A stretch of DNA of 64,000 nt from Seriola aureovittata (Eukaryota; Chordata; Actinopteri; Carangiformes; Carangidae). Both the position numbers and the translations under genes were made by a program. The DNA lies in the NCBI RefSeq assembly GCF_021018895.1, contig NC_079373.1:27911375-27975374 (forward strand). Direction: 5' to 3'. Under the pieces are notes generated by a model. The model was not told where the DNA came from and searched no databases. It was given only the letters and a program-made list of their open reading frames with translations. This document shows, one piece after another, positions 13,401-23,300 of this stretch. Numbering within the stretch: the stretch's first letter is position 1; each line of letters begins with the position of its first letter.

Positions 13401-16366
13401 CAGGGAAATTTTGAGTGCCACGGGGGCTACTGCCAGGATAGGGTTAGGGTAAAAAATCTTCTCTGTGTCACTGTAGCGATGACATCACGCAGCCCTTGGC
13501 TGTCAGAGGTCAGGTCAGGAGCTGCCGTTGCCATGGCAATGTGAACATCTGCCCAGAATTTGGCTTCTACATGGCTTCAAACAACTGCAAATTATGAGAA
13601 AACGGTTACTTCTTTTCAAAAACCGAAAAAAGGTGAAATTTTTGTGGGTTTTTTAAAAAATTCCAATGCATTCCTAATGCATTATTTATTCCCAGTATTT
13701 TGGGAATAACTTTGGGAAAAATTGGAATTTTAACACCAAAAGTCATAGCACCTCTTTCGGGATCAAGACGCACGTTTTGATATATATATTACCGGGGTTT
13801 TCTCAAAGCTGTGAGGCGAGTTACGCGCCAAAATTTGGCGGAAGAATAATAATAAGCCTGAGGAATATTAATTGATACACTCCTCTCAGCTGTTCTAGCT
13901 GTAGAGGCCTCGGAGCTGAGCACCCGCGGCACTAATAAGAAATATATAAGAAATATATAAGAAGATAGAACTGGTATTAAAGCACTTGTAGTGCTGCTGA
14001 TGAGCAGGTGACGCTTCAGTACTGGACTACTGAGTACTGGTTTAAACTGTATGAAGGAGCTGTGATGGTAGAAGGGACAGTGTTAATGACTGTGGTATCC
14101 ATAGTAACAGTACTGTAGTTGTGTACTCATGAGTGTGGCGGTACCTTGAGGAAGGGGATGAGGTAGGGCTGTGGGGAGGACTTCAGCTCAGCCTGCAGCC
14201 GAGTGGTGAACTCCTCAGGCTCAATCTTAGCATCCTGAGAGGACACACAGAACCTCGTTAGGACACACAGAACCTCTTTAGGACACACAGAACCTCTTTA
14301 GGAAACGACACACAGAACCTCTTTAGGACATGACACACAGAACCTCATTAGACAGGACACACAGAACCTCTTTAGGACACACAGAACCTCTTTAGGACAT
14401 GACACACAGAACCTCTTTAGGACATGACACACAGAACCTCGTTAGACAGGACACACAGAACCTCTTTAGGACACACAGAACCTCTTTAGGACACACAGAA
14501 CCTCGTTAGACAGGACACACAGAACCTCTTTAGGACACACAGAACCTCTTTAGGACACACAGAACCTCTTTAGGACACACAAAACCTCGTTAGATCAAGT
14601 CCAATCAAACTAAAGAGTGTCTTACGAGTAGGTCCTGCACCAGGGCCTTCACATTCTTGGAGGTATCTGGGGAGGGCGAGTTGTGGGACGCCAGCTTGAT
14701 GAGCGTGGCGAGGAAGTTCTTGCATTTCTTCACGTTTTCTTGCATTTCCTGTCGGAGACATTAAAACGTTAGAAACCAGCAGCGCTGACACAACCTCCGT
14801 CAGCTGCACGGGACACCGTCCTCACCTGGGAAACCACGGTGACTCTGGCGGGGGGCGTGACTGCGGGAGCGGCGGGGGTCGTGCTGGTCAGGGGGGCGGA
14901 CGTGACACCGGCTGACTTGGCCACGGTCGTCCCCCCCGCTGTTATCACCGTCGGGGCCTTCTGAGGGGTCGTCATCTTCACCGACACCGCCGTAGTGCCG
15001 GGGGCCACGGTGATGGCCTTCTGGGAAACAAGACCACCATCAAGGACAGGAAGCACCATGATAATTAAACAATGAATTCATTTCTCATTTTTAACTGGAG
15101 TTGTGACGGGTCGTCGTCGTCTTACCGACCTGGTTCTGCATCTTATTGCATATTTAAAAGCCTCTCATGATCTACACACACGGATCTGTTTGTATGGATT
15201 GTTGTATGAAAACGTATCTGAATGTACTTCACTGAAAATGTGTATTTCTATTCATTTGTTCTTTTCTGTGGTCAGGTCACTTGTAGATTAGATCTGGATC
15301 TCAATGCGACTTCCTGCTTCAGTAAAATGTATGTAAATGATTGAGCTGATCAGATTCAGTGTGATCAGGATGTGTTCAGGTGATGTCACTGAACTGGATG
15401 GAGGACTGAGACTGTTCTGGGTCACAGAGTCGACTCCTGTTTGTACCAAGTGGAAACGTAAGTGTAAACATGTGGTTTAGGACGTCAGATAATGTGAGAG
15501 GACGGCGGCTCTGACGGTTGGACCCTCCAGTAATTTAAAGCGTCCTCATGCTGGGGAGGGGCGTGCAGCAGAGGGACGATTCATCTGCTTCAACATTCAT
15601 CAGAATTCCTCAGCTGATTATTCTGAGCCCTGGTTCCTGATGCGAGCGTCTGGACGACGAGGGGACGGGAAATACAAACCTGGACAGTGGTGGTGGAGGG
15701 AGCCTGAACCATTCTGGTGGGAGCGGGGGAGGCCAGGCGGACGGTCTGAGGTGTACCAGGAGCCTGCAGACAACACAGAAGGAAAACACATGACCTTATG
15801 TAACAGTAAAACATCCAGAGAATCATAATGAGTAGTTCATGTGAGGACACAGGAGCAGAGGTGTGGGAGACACTGGGAACATCAGATGAACTGATTCTTT
15901 CACTTTCACTTAGTTTTTCTTCAATTTCTTCTCTGATGCATTTCACACACTTTTATTTTCTGTAGCAATTAATCTGCTGATTATTTTCTTGACTAACTGT
16001 TTCATCATTCGGTCAAAAAACAAACAAAAATGTCTGAAAGTTTAACGTGATGACACCGAACATCTGGAGGCGAAGCGGGTTTTATCAGCTGTCAGCGCCT
16101 TCAGCCACGTCCTGACTGACACATAACAAACCTAACATGAGTCAAATGAACCACAGCGATTAACCAGTTATAGTGATAACTCACATGTAAACAGTAACAC
16201 TACCCGCCTGACATTTCTACCGTGATGGAAACTGTGTCATCTCTACAGACGTTCACTTCCCTGTGACAGCACACACACTCTCACACACACACACACACAC
16301 ACACGCACACACGCACACACACTCTCTCACACACACACACACACACACTCTCACACACACACGCAC

Positions 16367-16398
<32 letters not shown>

Positions 16399-18902
16399 TC
16401 TCACACACACACACACACACACTCTCACACACACACACACACACACACGCACGCGGCCTGGAGGAGCCGGGGATCGAACCAGCGACCCTCTGATTACTGG
16501 ACTTCTTGCATTAACTCAGCAGCAGAACACAGTACAGTTCAGAAAGCTCAGTGAAGAAAGGACCAGATTTATGAAGTACCAGTCCATTAGAACAGACCCA
16601 GTCCTGGTCCCGGTCCTGGTCCCGGTCTCTACTGTTAACTGACGTCTACACCTCTATTAGAAACTTTTCTCTAACTGATGAAACAGGTTCCGACATCAGA
16701 CGGACCACCTGACACCACGTCATCATTATTTCAATTCAACATTGAATTAATGTGATTTTCACTTCGACCAGAACCGAGACCTACCGTGGTGGCGGTGCTG
16801 ACCCGGATGGTGGCCCCGGCCGTCGGCGTCGCTGGTCTCTGGGTGATGCTGGCCACCGTCTGGGCCTGCTGTGTCTTGGCCTGAGCCTGGGCCAGGACCT
16901 GCTGGGGGACCATCACCAGCTGACCGGTCTCTGTCCGGACCAGAACCATACCTGAGGGGAGACGGGACACTGGGTTAGTACCAACATGGGGATCCTGTGG
17001 TCCTGGTCCGGAGGCGGCCTGATTCACTGAAGCCTTGAACAGTAAATGTTGGTTTACTCGCCTCCTGAATATCAACACCATCGCGTTTCACTGCAACTGA
17101 TCCGATTATTTCCTCGACTCACGGATCAATTGTTTTTTCTATAAAATGTCAGATACAATGAAAAACTCAAATTTTTCCCACAGGTGACGTCATCATGTGT
17201 TTTGTTTTGACTGAACCTCATATCTTCAGTTTCCTTTAAGAACCAGGTTTTTACTTCAGTACGACTAAAACATTATTTCTGATTGTAAGAAGAGCAGAAG
17301 CTAATTAATGCTCTGATGATCCACTCATCGTTAGTGGACGTGTCTGGGTCCAAACTCAGAGACGCCGTCACCCCCACCTCACAATAAATACACAGCCATC
17401 TTTTCAAAAACCCAGAAAGCTCTGAAGGTTCTTCAAACATCTGGATGAAAAAAAACTAAACTAAACTGTTGCAACAGACAGAAGATTTTTCCCTCCAGAT
17501 GTTCGAGGAGTCTCAAAGGATTCTGGGAAATCCTTCAGAAAAGCAGGAAGTGATGTTAAACCTCCTTCTAGGTTTATCAAACATCAGCTGTTGGTTTTCA
17601 GCTCAGAGGGAGCTACAGCGACCTATATGTGCTGTGTCATCAGAGGTGACATCACCCGACAACAGGTGACCCTTCAGGTCAGGTGGAGGTGTACAACCCT
17701 TGTGTTTGCTCACCAGGAGGCATGGTGAACCCGGGGGGCAGCTGGATGGTGGTCTGCTGCTGGGGCCGGACAGCCAGAGGAAGCTGAGGAGCAGCCGCCC
17801 GGGTGGAGCTCGCCACGAGCCCGGGTCTCTGCTGCTGGATGGAGGTGGCCACCACCGGAGCGCCCGGCGGCCTCACCACAGCCACTGCGGGCTGACCCAC
17901 TCCGTTCATCGCAGGCTTCACCCCTGCAGCAGCCAGGGTGACGGCGGCCGTACTGGTCCCAGTCTGAGTCTGGCTGATGGGGGATTGGGCTGCAGCTGGA
18001 GGGGGGGTGCTCGTCAGGATGACAGTGTTTCCAGAGACCGGCTGGCTGGGCACCAGCATCTTGGTGTGCATCAGAGGGTTGCTGTGGTTCATGACCTGAG
18101 AGGTGGAAGCTGATGGGGAGGGGGCACCCTGGGTCACCAGCTGGCCACCCTTAGGGTCTACCCCGTTCTGGGCGACGCTGGCCACCGGGCTGGGGTGTCT
18201 CTGCAAAGCCACAGCGGGAGACGCCACTGAGGACTGAGGTACCGGGAAACTCGGCTGTGAAGCCATGGAGGCGATGATAGCGGACCCCCCAGCACTGACA
18301 GTACTTATAACAGTGCTGGCCCCGGCTGGTGGAGGGACCGCGGGCGAGTTCACCAACTTTACAGCTCCGCCGTTTCCGTTTAAACTTTGCAGTCCGGGAG
18401 ACCCGGTCCTGATCGCCTCAGCCGCGGGGACGATGGAGGAGCTGGGAGCCGCGCTCGGACCCAGGACAGCCGCCCGGTGGAAGCTAGCAGCGGCGGGCTG
18501 AGTGGTCAAAGTTACGGGTCCCGGTCCGGGGGAAGCAGTCGGGGGAGCTGCTCCAACTGTTTGTAGCCCAGCTCCGGCGGTGATTACGGCCCCGGCAGCG
18601 ATGGAGGAGGTAGAGGAGGAAAGGGTTTGAACGGAGAGAGGCTCATTAGCGCCGGGTTCCTGGGTTAACCCCGCTTTCGGATGCCCTTGTTGCGGCTCCA
18701 CAGACCCCACTTGATCGCGCACTTTCCCTGAGAACTGACCCACGGCGGCCGGAGCTGCCTCCCGTTTTCCGTCGGAATACGAAGCAGCGGGAGTCTTTCG
18801 GTCGCCCAGTTGAGATTCCAGAGAGCCGACCAAGTCGCTAACGGCTTTCTCGTCCACCTCATTGAAGAGCATGTCCTCCAGTGGGTCGGAGGCTCCCGCC
18901 AT
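2482..18902 (-). CDS. taf4: TAF4, TFIID subunit 4 (14 exons visible; 3' end outside window)
   Basis: Scaffold subunit of the general transcription factor TFIID, acting in the nucleus; its histone fold pairs with TAF12. Exons (minus strand, 5' to 3'): 18902-17714, 16951-16785, 15763-15680, 15020-14826, 14748-14626, 14234-14145, 12544-12350, 8024-7949, 7817-7712, 6537-6368, 5029-4899, 4644-4519, 3521-3465, 2604-2482. All junctions are GT/AG and the phases agree, giving 944 codons without a stop. The start at 18902 gives [13 protein letters not shown], and the conserved [18 protein letters not shown] follows at once. Residues about 40-545 are low-complexity A/P/T/V/Q-rich; the TAFH domain is at about 548-640 and the C-terminal histone-fold region at about 742-835, followed by the near-invariant [20 protein letters not shown]. 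The basic C-terminal exon (RITRVNLRDLIF-type in relatives) is absent, so it must lie left of position 1. TAF4 fits better than TAF4B because of its N-terminus and its [12 protein letters not shown] stretch. Confidence 0.96.
3112..4892. repeat. (GT)n microsatellites in TAF4 introns 11-13
   Basis: Four GT tracts occur: 3112-3167, 4019-4088, 4453-4513 and 4833-4892. The last lies only a few bases from the exon 11 donor (4898). In the minus-strand transcript they read as (CA)n. A pentanucleotide (ATAAT)n array is at 3665-3724, and an AT-rich dispersed repeat lies near 4224-4380. Confidence 0.9.
4899..6537 (-). other. taf4: TAF4 exons 10-11: histone-fold region
   Basis: Exon 10 (6537-6368) encodes [20 protein letters not shown] and continues through [20 protein letters not shown] to HRRILDTG. 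Exon 11 (5029-4899) encodes [20 protein letters not shown] then [19 protein letters not shown]. This is the conserved TAF4 core that dimerises with TAF12. Exon 12 continues with a charged predicted coiled coil, [20 protein letters not shown]. The block is highly conserved compared with the repeat-filled introns around it. Confidence 0.92.
5030..6367. other. TAF4 intron 10
   Basis: A 1.34-kb intron with no exon-like signal or strong repeat, apart from a short AGATCTAT repeat at 5079-5104. It contains ordinary AT-rich fish intron sequence. Confidence 0.6.
6975..7190 (-). mobile_element. Non-autonomous element fragment (CACCTTAAGTTAAGAT family)
   Basis: This segment aligns nearly end to end with the reverse complement of 52195-52373. 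Shared landmarks in order are ACACCTTAAGTTAAGAT, GGTTTCCTTAAA, AAGGTTTTCTC, AATCACTT, CAAAACACCTTAG and AAAAACTAAAGGTA. Two copies in unrelated introns mark an interspersed repeat. Confidence 0.6.
7404..7449. repeat. (AAT)n microsatellite
   Basis: About fifteen AAT units within TAF4 intron 9, next to AT-rich sequence. No coding potential is implied. Confidence 0.9.
8305..12340. repeat. 4-kb minisatellite filling TAF4 intron 7
   Basis: The unit is about 16-26 bp with core CACACACACCTGAACCTCT, varying by CA-tract length and by AACC/AAGC/GAGC changes. It occupies nearly all of the intron between exons 7 (ends 12350) and 8 (starts 8024). Variant landmarks recur at a distance: AAAGCTCTCTC at about 8830 and 8925 then about 9775 and 9869, and CACGTCTG at about 9218 then 10167, a period of about 945 bp. 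ACAACTGAACC, CTCCCACAC and CTCATACACC recur about 810 bp apart in the right half. CACCTG occurs in most units. Confidence 0.95.
12760..13395. repeat. AT-rich tandem arrays in TAF4 intron 6
   Basis: A short (TATATTA)n run near 12764-12796 is followed from about 12938 by imperfect ATAAGAAATAT units for about 450 bp. The long open frame on the minus strand here (Ile/Tyr/Phe only) is a product of composition. The same units reappear at 13932-13972, after an inserted segment. Confidence 0.85.
13396..13931. mobile_element. Probable interspersed element splitting the ATAAGAAATAT array
   Basis: About 0.54 kb of non-repetitive sequence with higher GC interrupts the array, which resumes after it. It includes a palindromic CGCCAAAATTTGGCG, and GGAAGAATAATAATAA, which resembles ends of repeats I associate with fish genomes. 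No ORF, clear terminal repeats or target-site duplication could be established. Confidence 0.4.
14145..14748 (-). other. taf4: TAF4 exons 5-6: TAFH (NHR1) domain
   Basis: Exon 5 (14748-14626) gives [19 protein letters not shown] and the following [20 protein letters not shown] segment. Exon 6 (14234-14145) gives [20 protein letters not shown] then [10 protein letters not shown], and the domain finishes at the start of exon 7 ([13 protein letters not shown]). This is the classic TAFH/NHR1 domain, which binds activators such as E-proteins. The 390-bp intron between the two exons is nearly all a 20-bp minisatellite. Confidence 0.92.
14235..14594. repeat. 20-bp minisatellite forming TAF4 intron 5
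   Basis: Units of GGACACACAGAACCTCTTTA, some with an extra GACAT or GACAG insert, run for about 350 bp and start within five bases of exon 6. In transcript sense the last unit supplies the pyrimidine tract of the exon 6 acceptor (TTCTGTGTGTCCTCTCAG). Confidence 0.92.
15021..15679. other. TAF4 intron 3
   Basis: A 659-bp intron without an identifiable repeat, RNA gene or alternative exon. Sequence composition is ordinary. Confidence 0.6.
16270..16449. repeat. (CA)n microsatellite with CTCT and GC interruptions
   Basis: About 180 bp of CA repeats with CTCTCACAC and CGCACAC variants in TAF4 intron 2. It joins directly onto a tRNA-like repeat fragment at 16455. Confidence 0.93.
16455..16500 (-). 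mobile_element. tRNA-derived SINE-like fragment with B box
   Basis: On the minus strand the segment reads AGAGGGTCGCTGGTTCGATC then CCCGGCTCCTCC. GGTTCGATCC matches the polymerase III B-box consensus GGTTCGANNCC. It is not a tRNA gene: no A box, acceptor stem or anticodon arm is present. A related copy lies at 39826-39880, and each copy abuts a CA/GT microsatellite. Confidence 0.5.
16952..17713. other. TAF4 intron 1
   Basis: A 762-bp intron. The portion 17095-17170 resembles the AT-rich dispersed family seen at 4224, 22085 and 23180 (AAAATGTCAGA motif near TCAATTG). No coding signal was found. Confidence 0.55.
17714..18902 (-). CDS. taf4: TAF4 exon 1, low-complexity co-activator-binding region
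   Basis: This single 1189-nt exon encodes residues 1-396 plus one base of the next codon. After the conserved N-terminal 35 residues it becomes rich in Ala, Pro, Ser, Val, Thr and Gln, with no recognisable fold. Such regions in TAF4 relatives contact glutamine-rich activators. The exon ends CCTCCTG before GTGAGC. Its high GC content fits a CpG-rich first exon. A +strand frame over the same DNA is also open for 137 codons, an effect of composition rather than a gene. Confidence 0.93.
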
Positions 18903-18953
18903 CTTTGATGTCGGACCGTTGTGCAAATCGTATTTTAGAATGTACGCATGCGC
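18894..18953 (-). promoter_or_regulatory. TAF4 promoter-proximal motifs (NRF1-like, YY1-like)
   Basis: A GCATGCGC core, as in NRF1 sites, lies at 18946-18953, about 45 bp upstream of the ATG. The ATG itself sits in AAGATGGCGGGA, resembling a YY1 site over a start codon, an arrangement common in TATA-less housekeeping promoters. There is no TATA box at a suitable distance. The transcription start was not determined. Confidence 0.4.
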
Positions 18954-20154
18954 CGAGGATCTGGCTGGTTTTCGAGCATAGAAACAGAGCAGATAGATTT
19001 TCTGTGGGCGCTGTGGCGGTAACTAGGTGTGTGTTGCAGGTACAACTCTACAGTAACTGACTTACACACATCTATAGTTAATGAGTGTAAAGTTAGAAAC
19101 TGACAGTGGCTTCAGTTTTTTATACTGATTCATAGTTTTTCGGTTATTTAAAAAAGAAAAAGTAATTTACATAACAGATTACTGGGCGGCCGTTACTGGA
19201 CACAGAGGTTCTGTTCTGTTGACATTTTGTAGGAGGGTGGGGGCCTTTTACAGGACTGTGCCCGGGGGCCTGTTGTCTCATACTCTGTCCCATCCATTAG
19301 TAAACATATAAACCTGCAGAGGTTTGTTATGACCCAGATACATCCCAAGTGGCCCAGCTGCAGTCTAATGGAAAATGTTATTCTCTCTGTCCTAAGGATG
19401 AAGTAGTCCAATCATCACCATCTGCTTTAAGCCCGAATAAATACCTGACCTTAATATTCTTTTATCTTTCTTTATTACATCCTCTGTACATTTTATCTAG
19501 ATTTTTAGATTGTTGTAGCTCTAAACCTTTAGATTATTTACTTAAGTAAAAGTACCAGTTCAACAGTGTAAATTACTAGAGACCATGTTGTGATGAGATC
19601 ACACATGTTAAGGTTCGACCCATCAGTACGCAGTAGTCATTACTACATTATTCAATCAGTACTTAGTGGTCAAACAATGTATCAGAATAATATATGCTAA
19701 ATTACTGATTTTGATTATTGATATATTAATATATTCATTAGTTTAATGCTGCAGATGGTGAAGGTGGAGCTAATTTTTACTCCAGGGCAGTTGGTGAATT
19801 TTACCAAGAGATCAATTAAATCTTTTCTTGACCCAAATATATAATAATATCATATATAATTATAAATAATAAATACATATATATTATTATTATGATACAT
19901 GATAATTTACTTGAATAAATATAGTGCAGTAGAAATAACAATATTTCCCTATAAAGTCTAGTGAAGTGTACAAGTACCTCAGAATGGTCACTAAGTACAG
20001 TACTTTAGTAAATATACTTAGTTACTTTGCTCCTCTGAGTGTCAAGTTTTTCTGTGGACAGTGGGACACATGAGGTGATCAACATGCGGCCTGTGCTTTC
20101 TCTTCTATTCTGCGAGGATCTACACTTCAGGACGAAGCGTAACCCCGCGAGATT
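18954..20154. other. TAF4-LSM14A head-to-head intergenic interval
   Basis: About 1.4 kb separates the two divergent start codons. The outer ends are moderately GC-rich and probably hold the two promoters. The centre (about 19440-20030) is AT-rich with no convincing ORF or recognisable element. The pair could share regulatory elements, but the spacing is larger than a classical bidirectional promoter (under 1 kb). Confidence 0.5.
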
Positions 20155-20238
20155 ATGAGTTCCCGTCAGCCCCCGCGCTCAGAGCCATCCGATGGAGGAG
20201 GAGGTGGCCATGTTGTAGCGGGGTACAGCGAACCCTAG
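20155..20238 (+). promoter_or_regulatory. Candidate upstream ORF in the LSM14A 5' leader
   Basis: An ATG at 20155 opens a 27-codon frame ending at TAG 20236-20238, 110 bp before the LSM14A ATG. The peptide is Gly/Pro/Ser-rich (starts MSSRQPPRSEP). It would matter only if the transcript starts upstream of 20155, which cannot be seen here. Confidence 0.3.
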
Positions 20239-20348
20239 GAGGAACACTACCTGAGACGTTTGGCATTTAACCGGTACTGATAACCACACGGTTCGGCGGA
20301 ACCGACCGTTTTCTTCCCTGTCAGAAGTGCCGAGCTGTAGAAGACACC

Positions 20349-23300
20349 ATGAGCGGCGGGACGCCCTACCTCGGCAGCAAAATCAGCCTCATTTCGAAGG
20401 CCGAGATCCGCTACGAAGGGATCCTGTACACCATCGACACCGAGAACTCCACCGTCGCATTGGCTAAAGGTGACGCTGCTCCCGGCTAGAGATGCTGCAG
20501 CACCGGCTAGCACCGGTCGCTGCGGGAGTGTAGAGTCTGTGTTCACAGTTCATAATTAACGATTAAAATATGACTCAGCTCCGGGTGGAAAGTGTTAATC
20601 GCTCCGCAGGTTTGATCCAAAACAGATTAATAACGTTAGCCAGGCGGCTAGCGTTAGCTCGCTAACATGCTAACAGCCAAAGCGGCACGGTGAGATGCGT
20701 CAGTCCGGCTAACAGCAGGGATACTTCGGCCAGACGGAGAGTCTGCCGACCCGAAACATTACGAAACGGAACCATCCTGTAGAAGACAGTATTCGGCTCA
20801 GTTTAAATCACATATAAATGTATGTGGGCAGATTAATATTAATCCCTGTGTGTAACATTAGCCTGCTATCGTTAGCATGGCGGTCGGTGGCTCTGAAATG
20901 TCACTTAAACCAAACAAGAAATACAATATTAATTTATATACTTCTGTTACAACTGACTGTTTTCAGTCGGTTACACCTGCTAACGAAGCTGCATCACCTG
21001 CTGCCCGACCGCCTGAACCTGTGACGTCACTGAGTGCGCACTCGACTCACCTGTTAAACAACAGATTATGACGACAAAACTATTAATGAAACCTCAGCTG
21101 CTCTTTATGTAATGTAACGGCCAACCATGTGACAGTGAAGTACACGCCACTGTACAAGTGGTGTGGGTAAACATTAGCTCATAATATCAGGGTGAAGTGT
21201 AAATATACAGATACATGAGGTCAGTAAATCTGCTTACATACACCAGATAACCCTCCAGCTCTTGTTTTCATTACTGATTAAACTGATGAGTATTTTTTAG
21301 ATCTATCTGTCCATATTATGTCTTTAAAATGTCACAAATTTCCCTGGTATCTGCACGTCTTTACACCTTCTACAACGCTGATTTCACTTTCCACTAAACA
21401 GGCCTTTAAAGGTATTAAGTCTAAAATTTCAAAGGTATTAATTTCTTTAATCTGCAGTGAAGTTAGTGACAACAGGTTTTTTTTGTGGTTTTATTACAAG
21501 CTGTCTGAAAAATATTTAGTTCTGTTGTTATAGGCCTCTAATTTTATGTTGAATTCATACATGGACCATAAAGTAGTTGGTGAGTTTTAAATTGATCCAT
21601 TCATCTGTTTTCTGCTGTGTCTCCGGGTCATGGTTAATAACATTGTAAGGAGTTATAGTCAAATACAATAATATTATAATACAAAATAATGTGATACAAA
21701 TGTCAATAAATCCATGCACTGTGTGAATAGTTCTAGTTGCTACTGGTTTTACCCAACATCGTTCATACTGTGCTCAGTATGACTGTGGAACGTATTGAAA
21801 TGAATTATACATGTATTAAAGATGGTGAACCTGCAGAAATCCCACATTGTATAAAAGGCCGATCACACTTTACCAGAGCTCAACATGACATATATGAAAT
21901 TCTTGTTCTATCCACCCAACAGGACAAAACCAAACATATTCAACTGACAATATGCAACAGTGCAAAACTATAGAAACAAAAAAAAATATTCACAGCGATG
22001 TTAGCAGCTAATGTCACAGTTATGAAAAACTAAAACCCAAAATTAGTTAATTCGATTATCAAATAATGTTTGTTTAATTTTCCAAAGTAAAAATGCCAAG
22101 TGTTCACTGTTGATCTGAAGATGTCACCTTGGGTCATTTTCACTGTTTTCTGACATTTTCTAGACAAAACAATTAATAGATTAATTGAGAAAATATTTTA
22201 ATCAATAATGAAAATAATTGTAATTTGTAGCCAAACGTTTGGATCAGAACCTGCAGGCTGAGTCAGCAGAGACAGTATGAAGTTTAAGTCGAATCAAATT
22301 GTATAATGTAAATGTATAAAAGCAGTAATGTAAAATGTTAAGTGAACTTTTAGATGCTGATGACATGCCCACCCTGTTAGTTGACCTTTGACCTGTGGTT
22401 CTGACCGGACGCTGTCTTCTGCCTGTCAGTTCGTTCCTTTGGAACAGAGGACCGCCCCACCGACAGACCCATCCCTCCTCGAGATGACACCTTTGAGTAC
22501 ATCATCTTCAGAGGCAGCGACATCAAGGACCTGACTGTGTGCGAGCCGCCCAAACCGACATGCTCTCTTCCTCAGGACCCTGCGATCGTCCAGGTTCGTC
22601 CTCACCTCCGCTCTGTGTCGGACTTTATATTCATACTGTGGTTCACAGAGAAACATTCACCATCTGTTCTCCTCCTCAGTCGTCCATGGGCTCCAGCTCC
22701 TCGTCCTCCGCTGCCGCTGCCCCCACCCCCTTCCAGTCTGCCGGTTCCTATGGACTCTTCAACCGGGCCCCAGTTCCTGCCTACAACCAGTTCAGCACCA
22801 GCCCCCTGGTTTCTCCTCAGTTTGGACCCGTCGGTGTTGGTAGGAGCATGAGCTTTGATCCGTGTGGTGGGAGGAAGTTAGTGTGTATTATGGTAAAAGT
22901 CAAACTCTCTGTGGGGGCGGAGCATGATGTCCACGGGTTCAGAGTCTCTCTGTGACGCTTTACTACATGAATCATGAAACACTAACTTTTTTACTTGTTT
23001 GCAGACGAACCACAACAGATAATTATTACAAATCAATAACATGATAATAAATGAAGCAGAGTAAATGGCTCTGAGAGGAAACTCTAAATCTACAGAAAAA
23101 CAAAGTTCCAGTAAATATAAATGTCTTGTTTCTGATTCTGTGGCTGTGTCGCACTGTCAGACGCTTTTCATTAGCAGCTCAGATGATTGATAAAAAAAAA
23201 AAAAATAAGCAGATTAATCAATAATAAAAATGACATTTCAATCATTTTCATCATTTGAAAAAAACTGAAAACCTTTGGACTATTTTCTGACATTTTATAG

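Noticed and set aside
12930..13421. 163-codon minus-strand frame of Ile/Tyr/Phe/Leu
   Set aside because: It is a translation of the ATAAGAAATAT array; no start context, splice signals or homology.
13438..13453. Telomere-like AGGGTTAGGG
   Set aside because: Fewer than two full TTAGGG units; chance occurrence in an interspersed element.
16455..16500. tRNA gene
   Set aside because: Only a B-box region is present; no A box, anticodon arm or acceptor stem can be formed.
17700..18113. Plus-strand 137-codon frame opposite TAF4 exon 1
   Set aside because: Antisense shadow of the GC-rich TAF4 exon.
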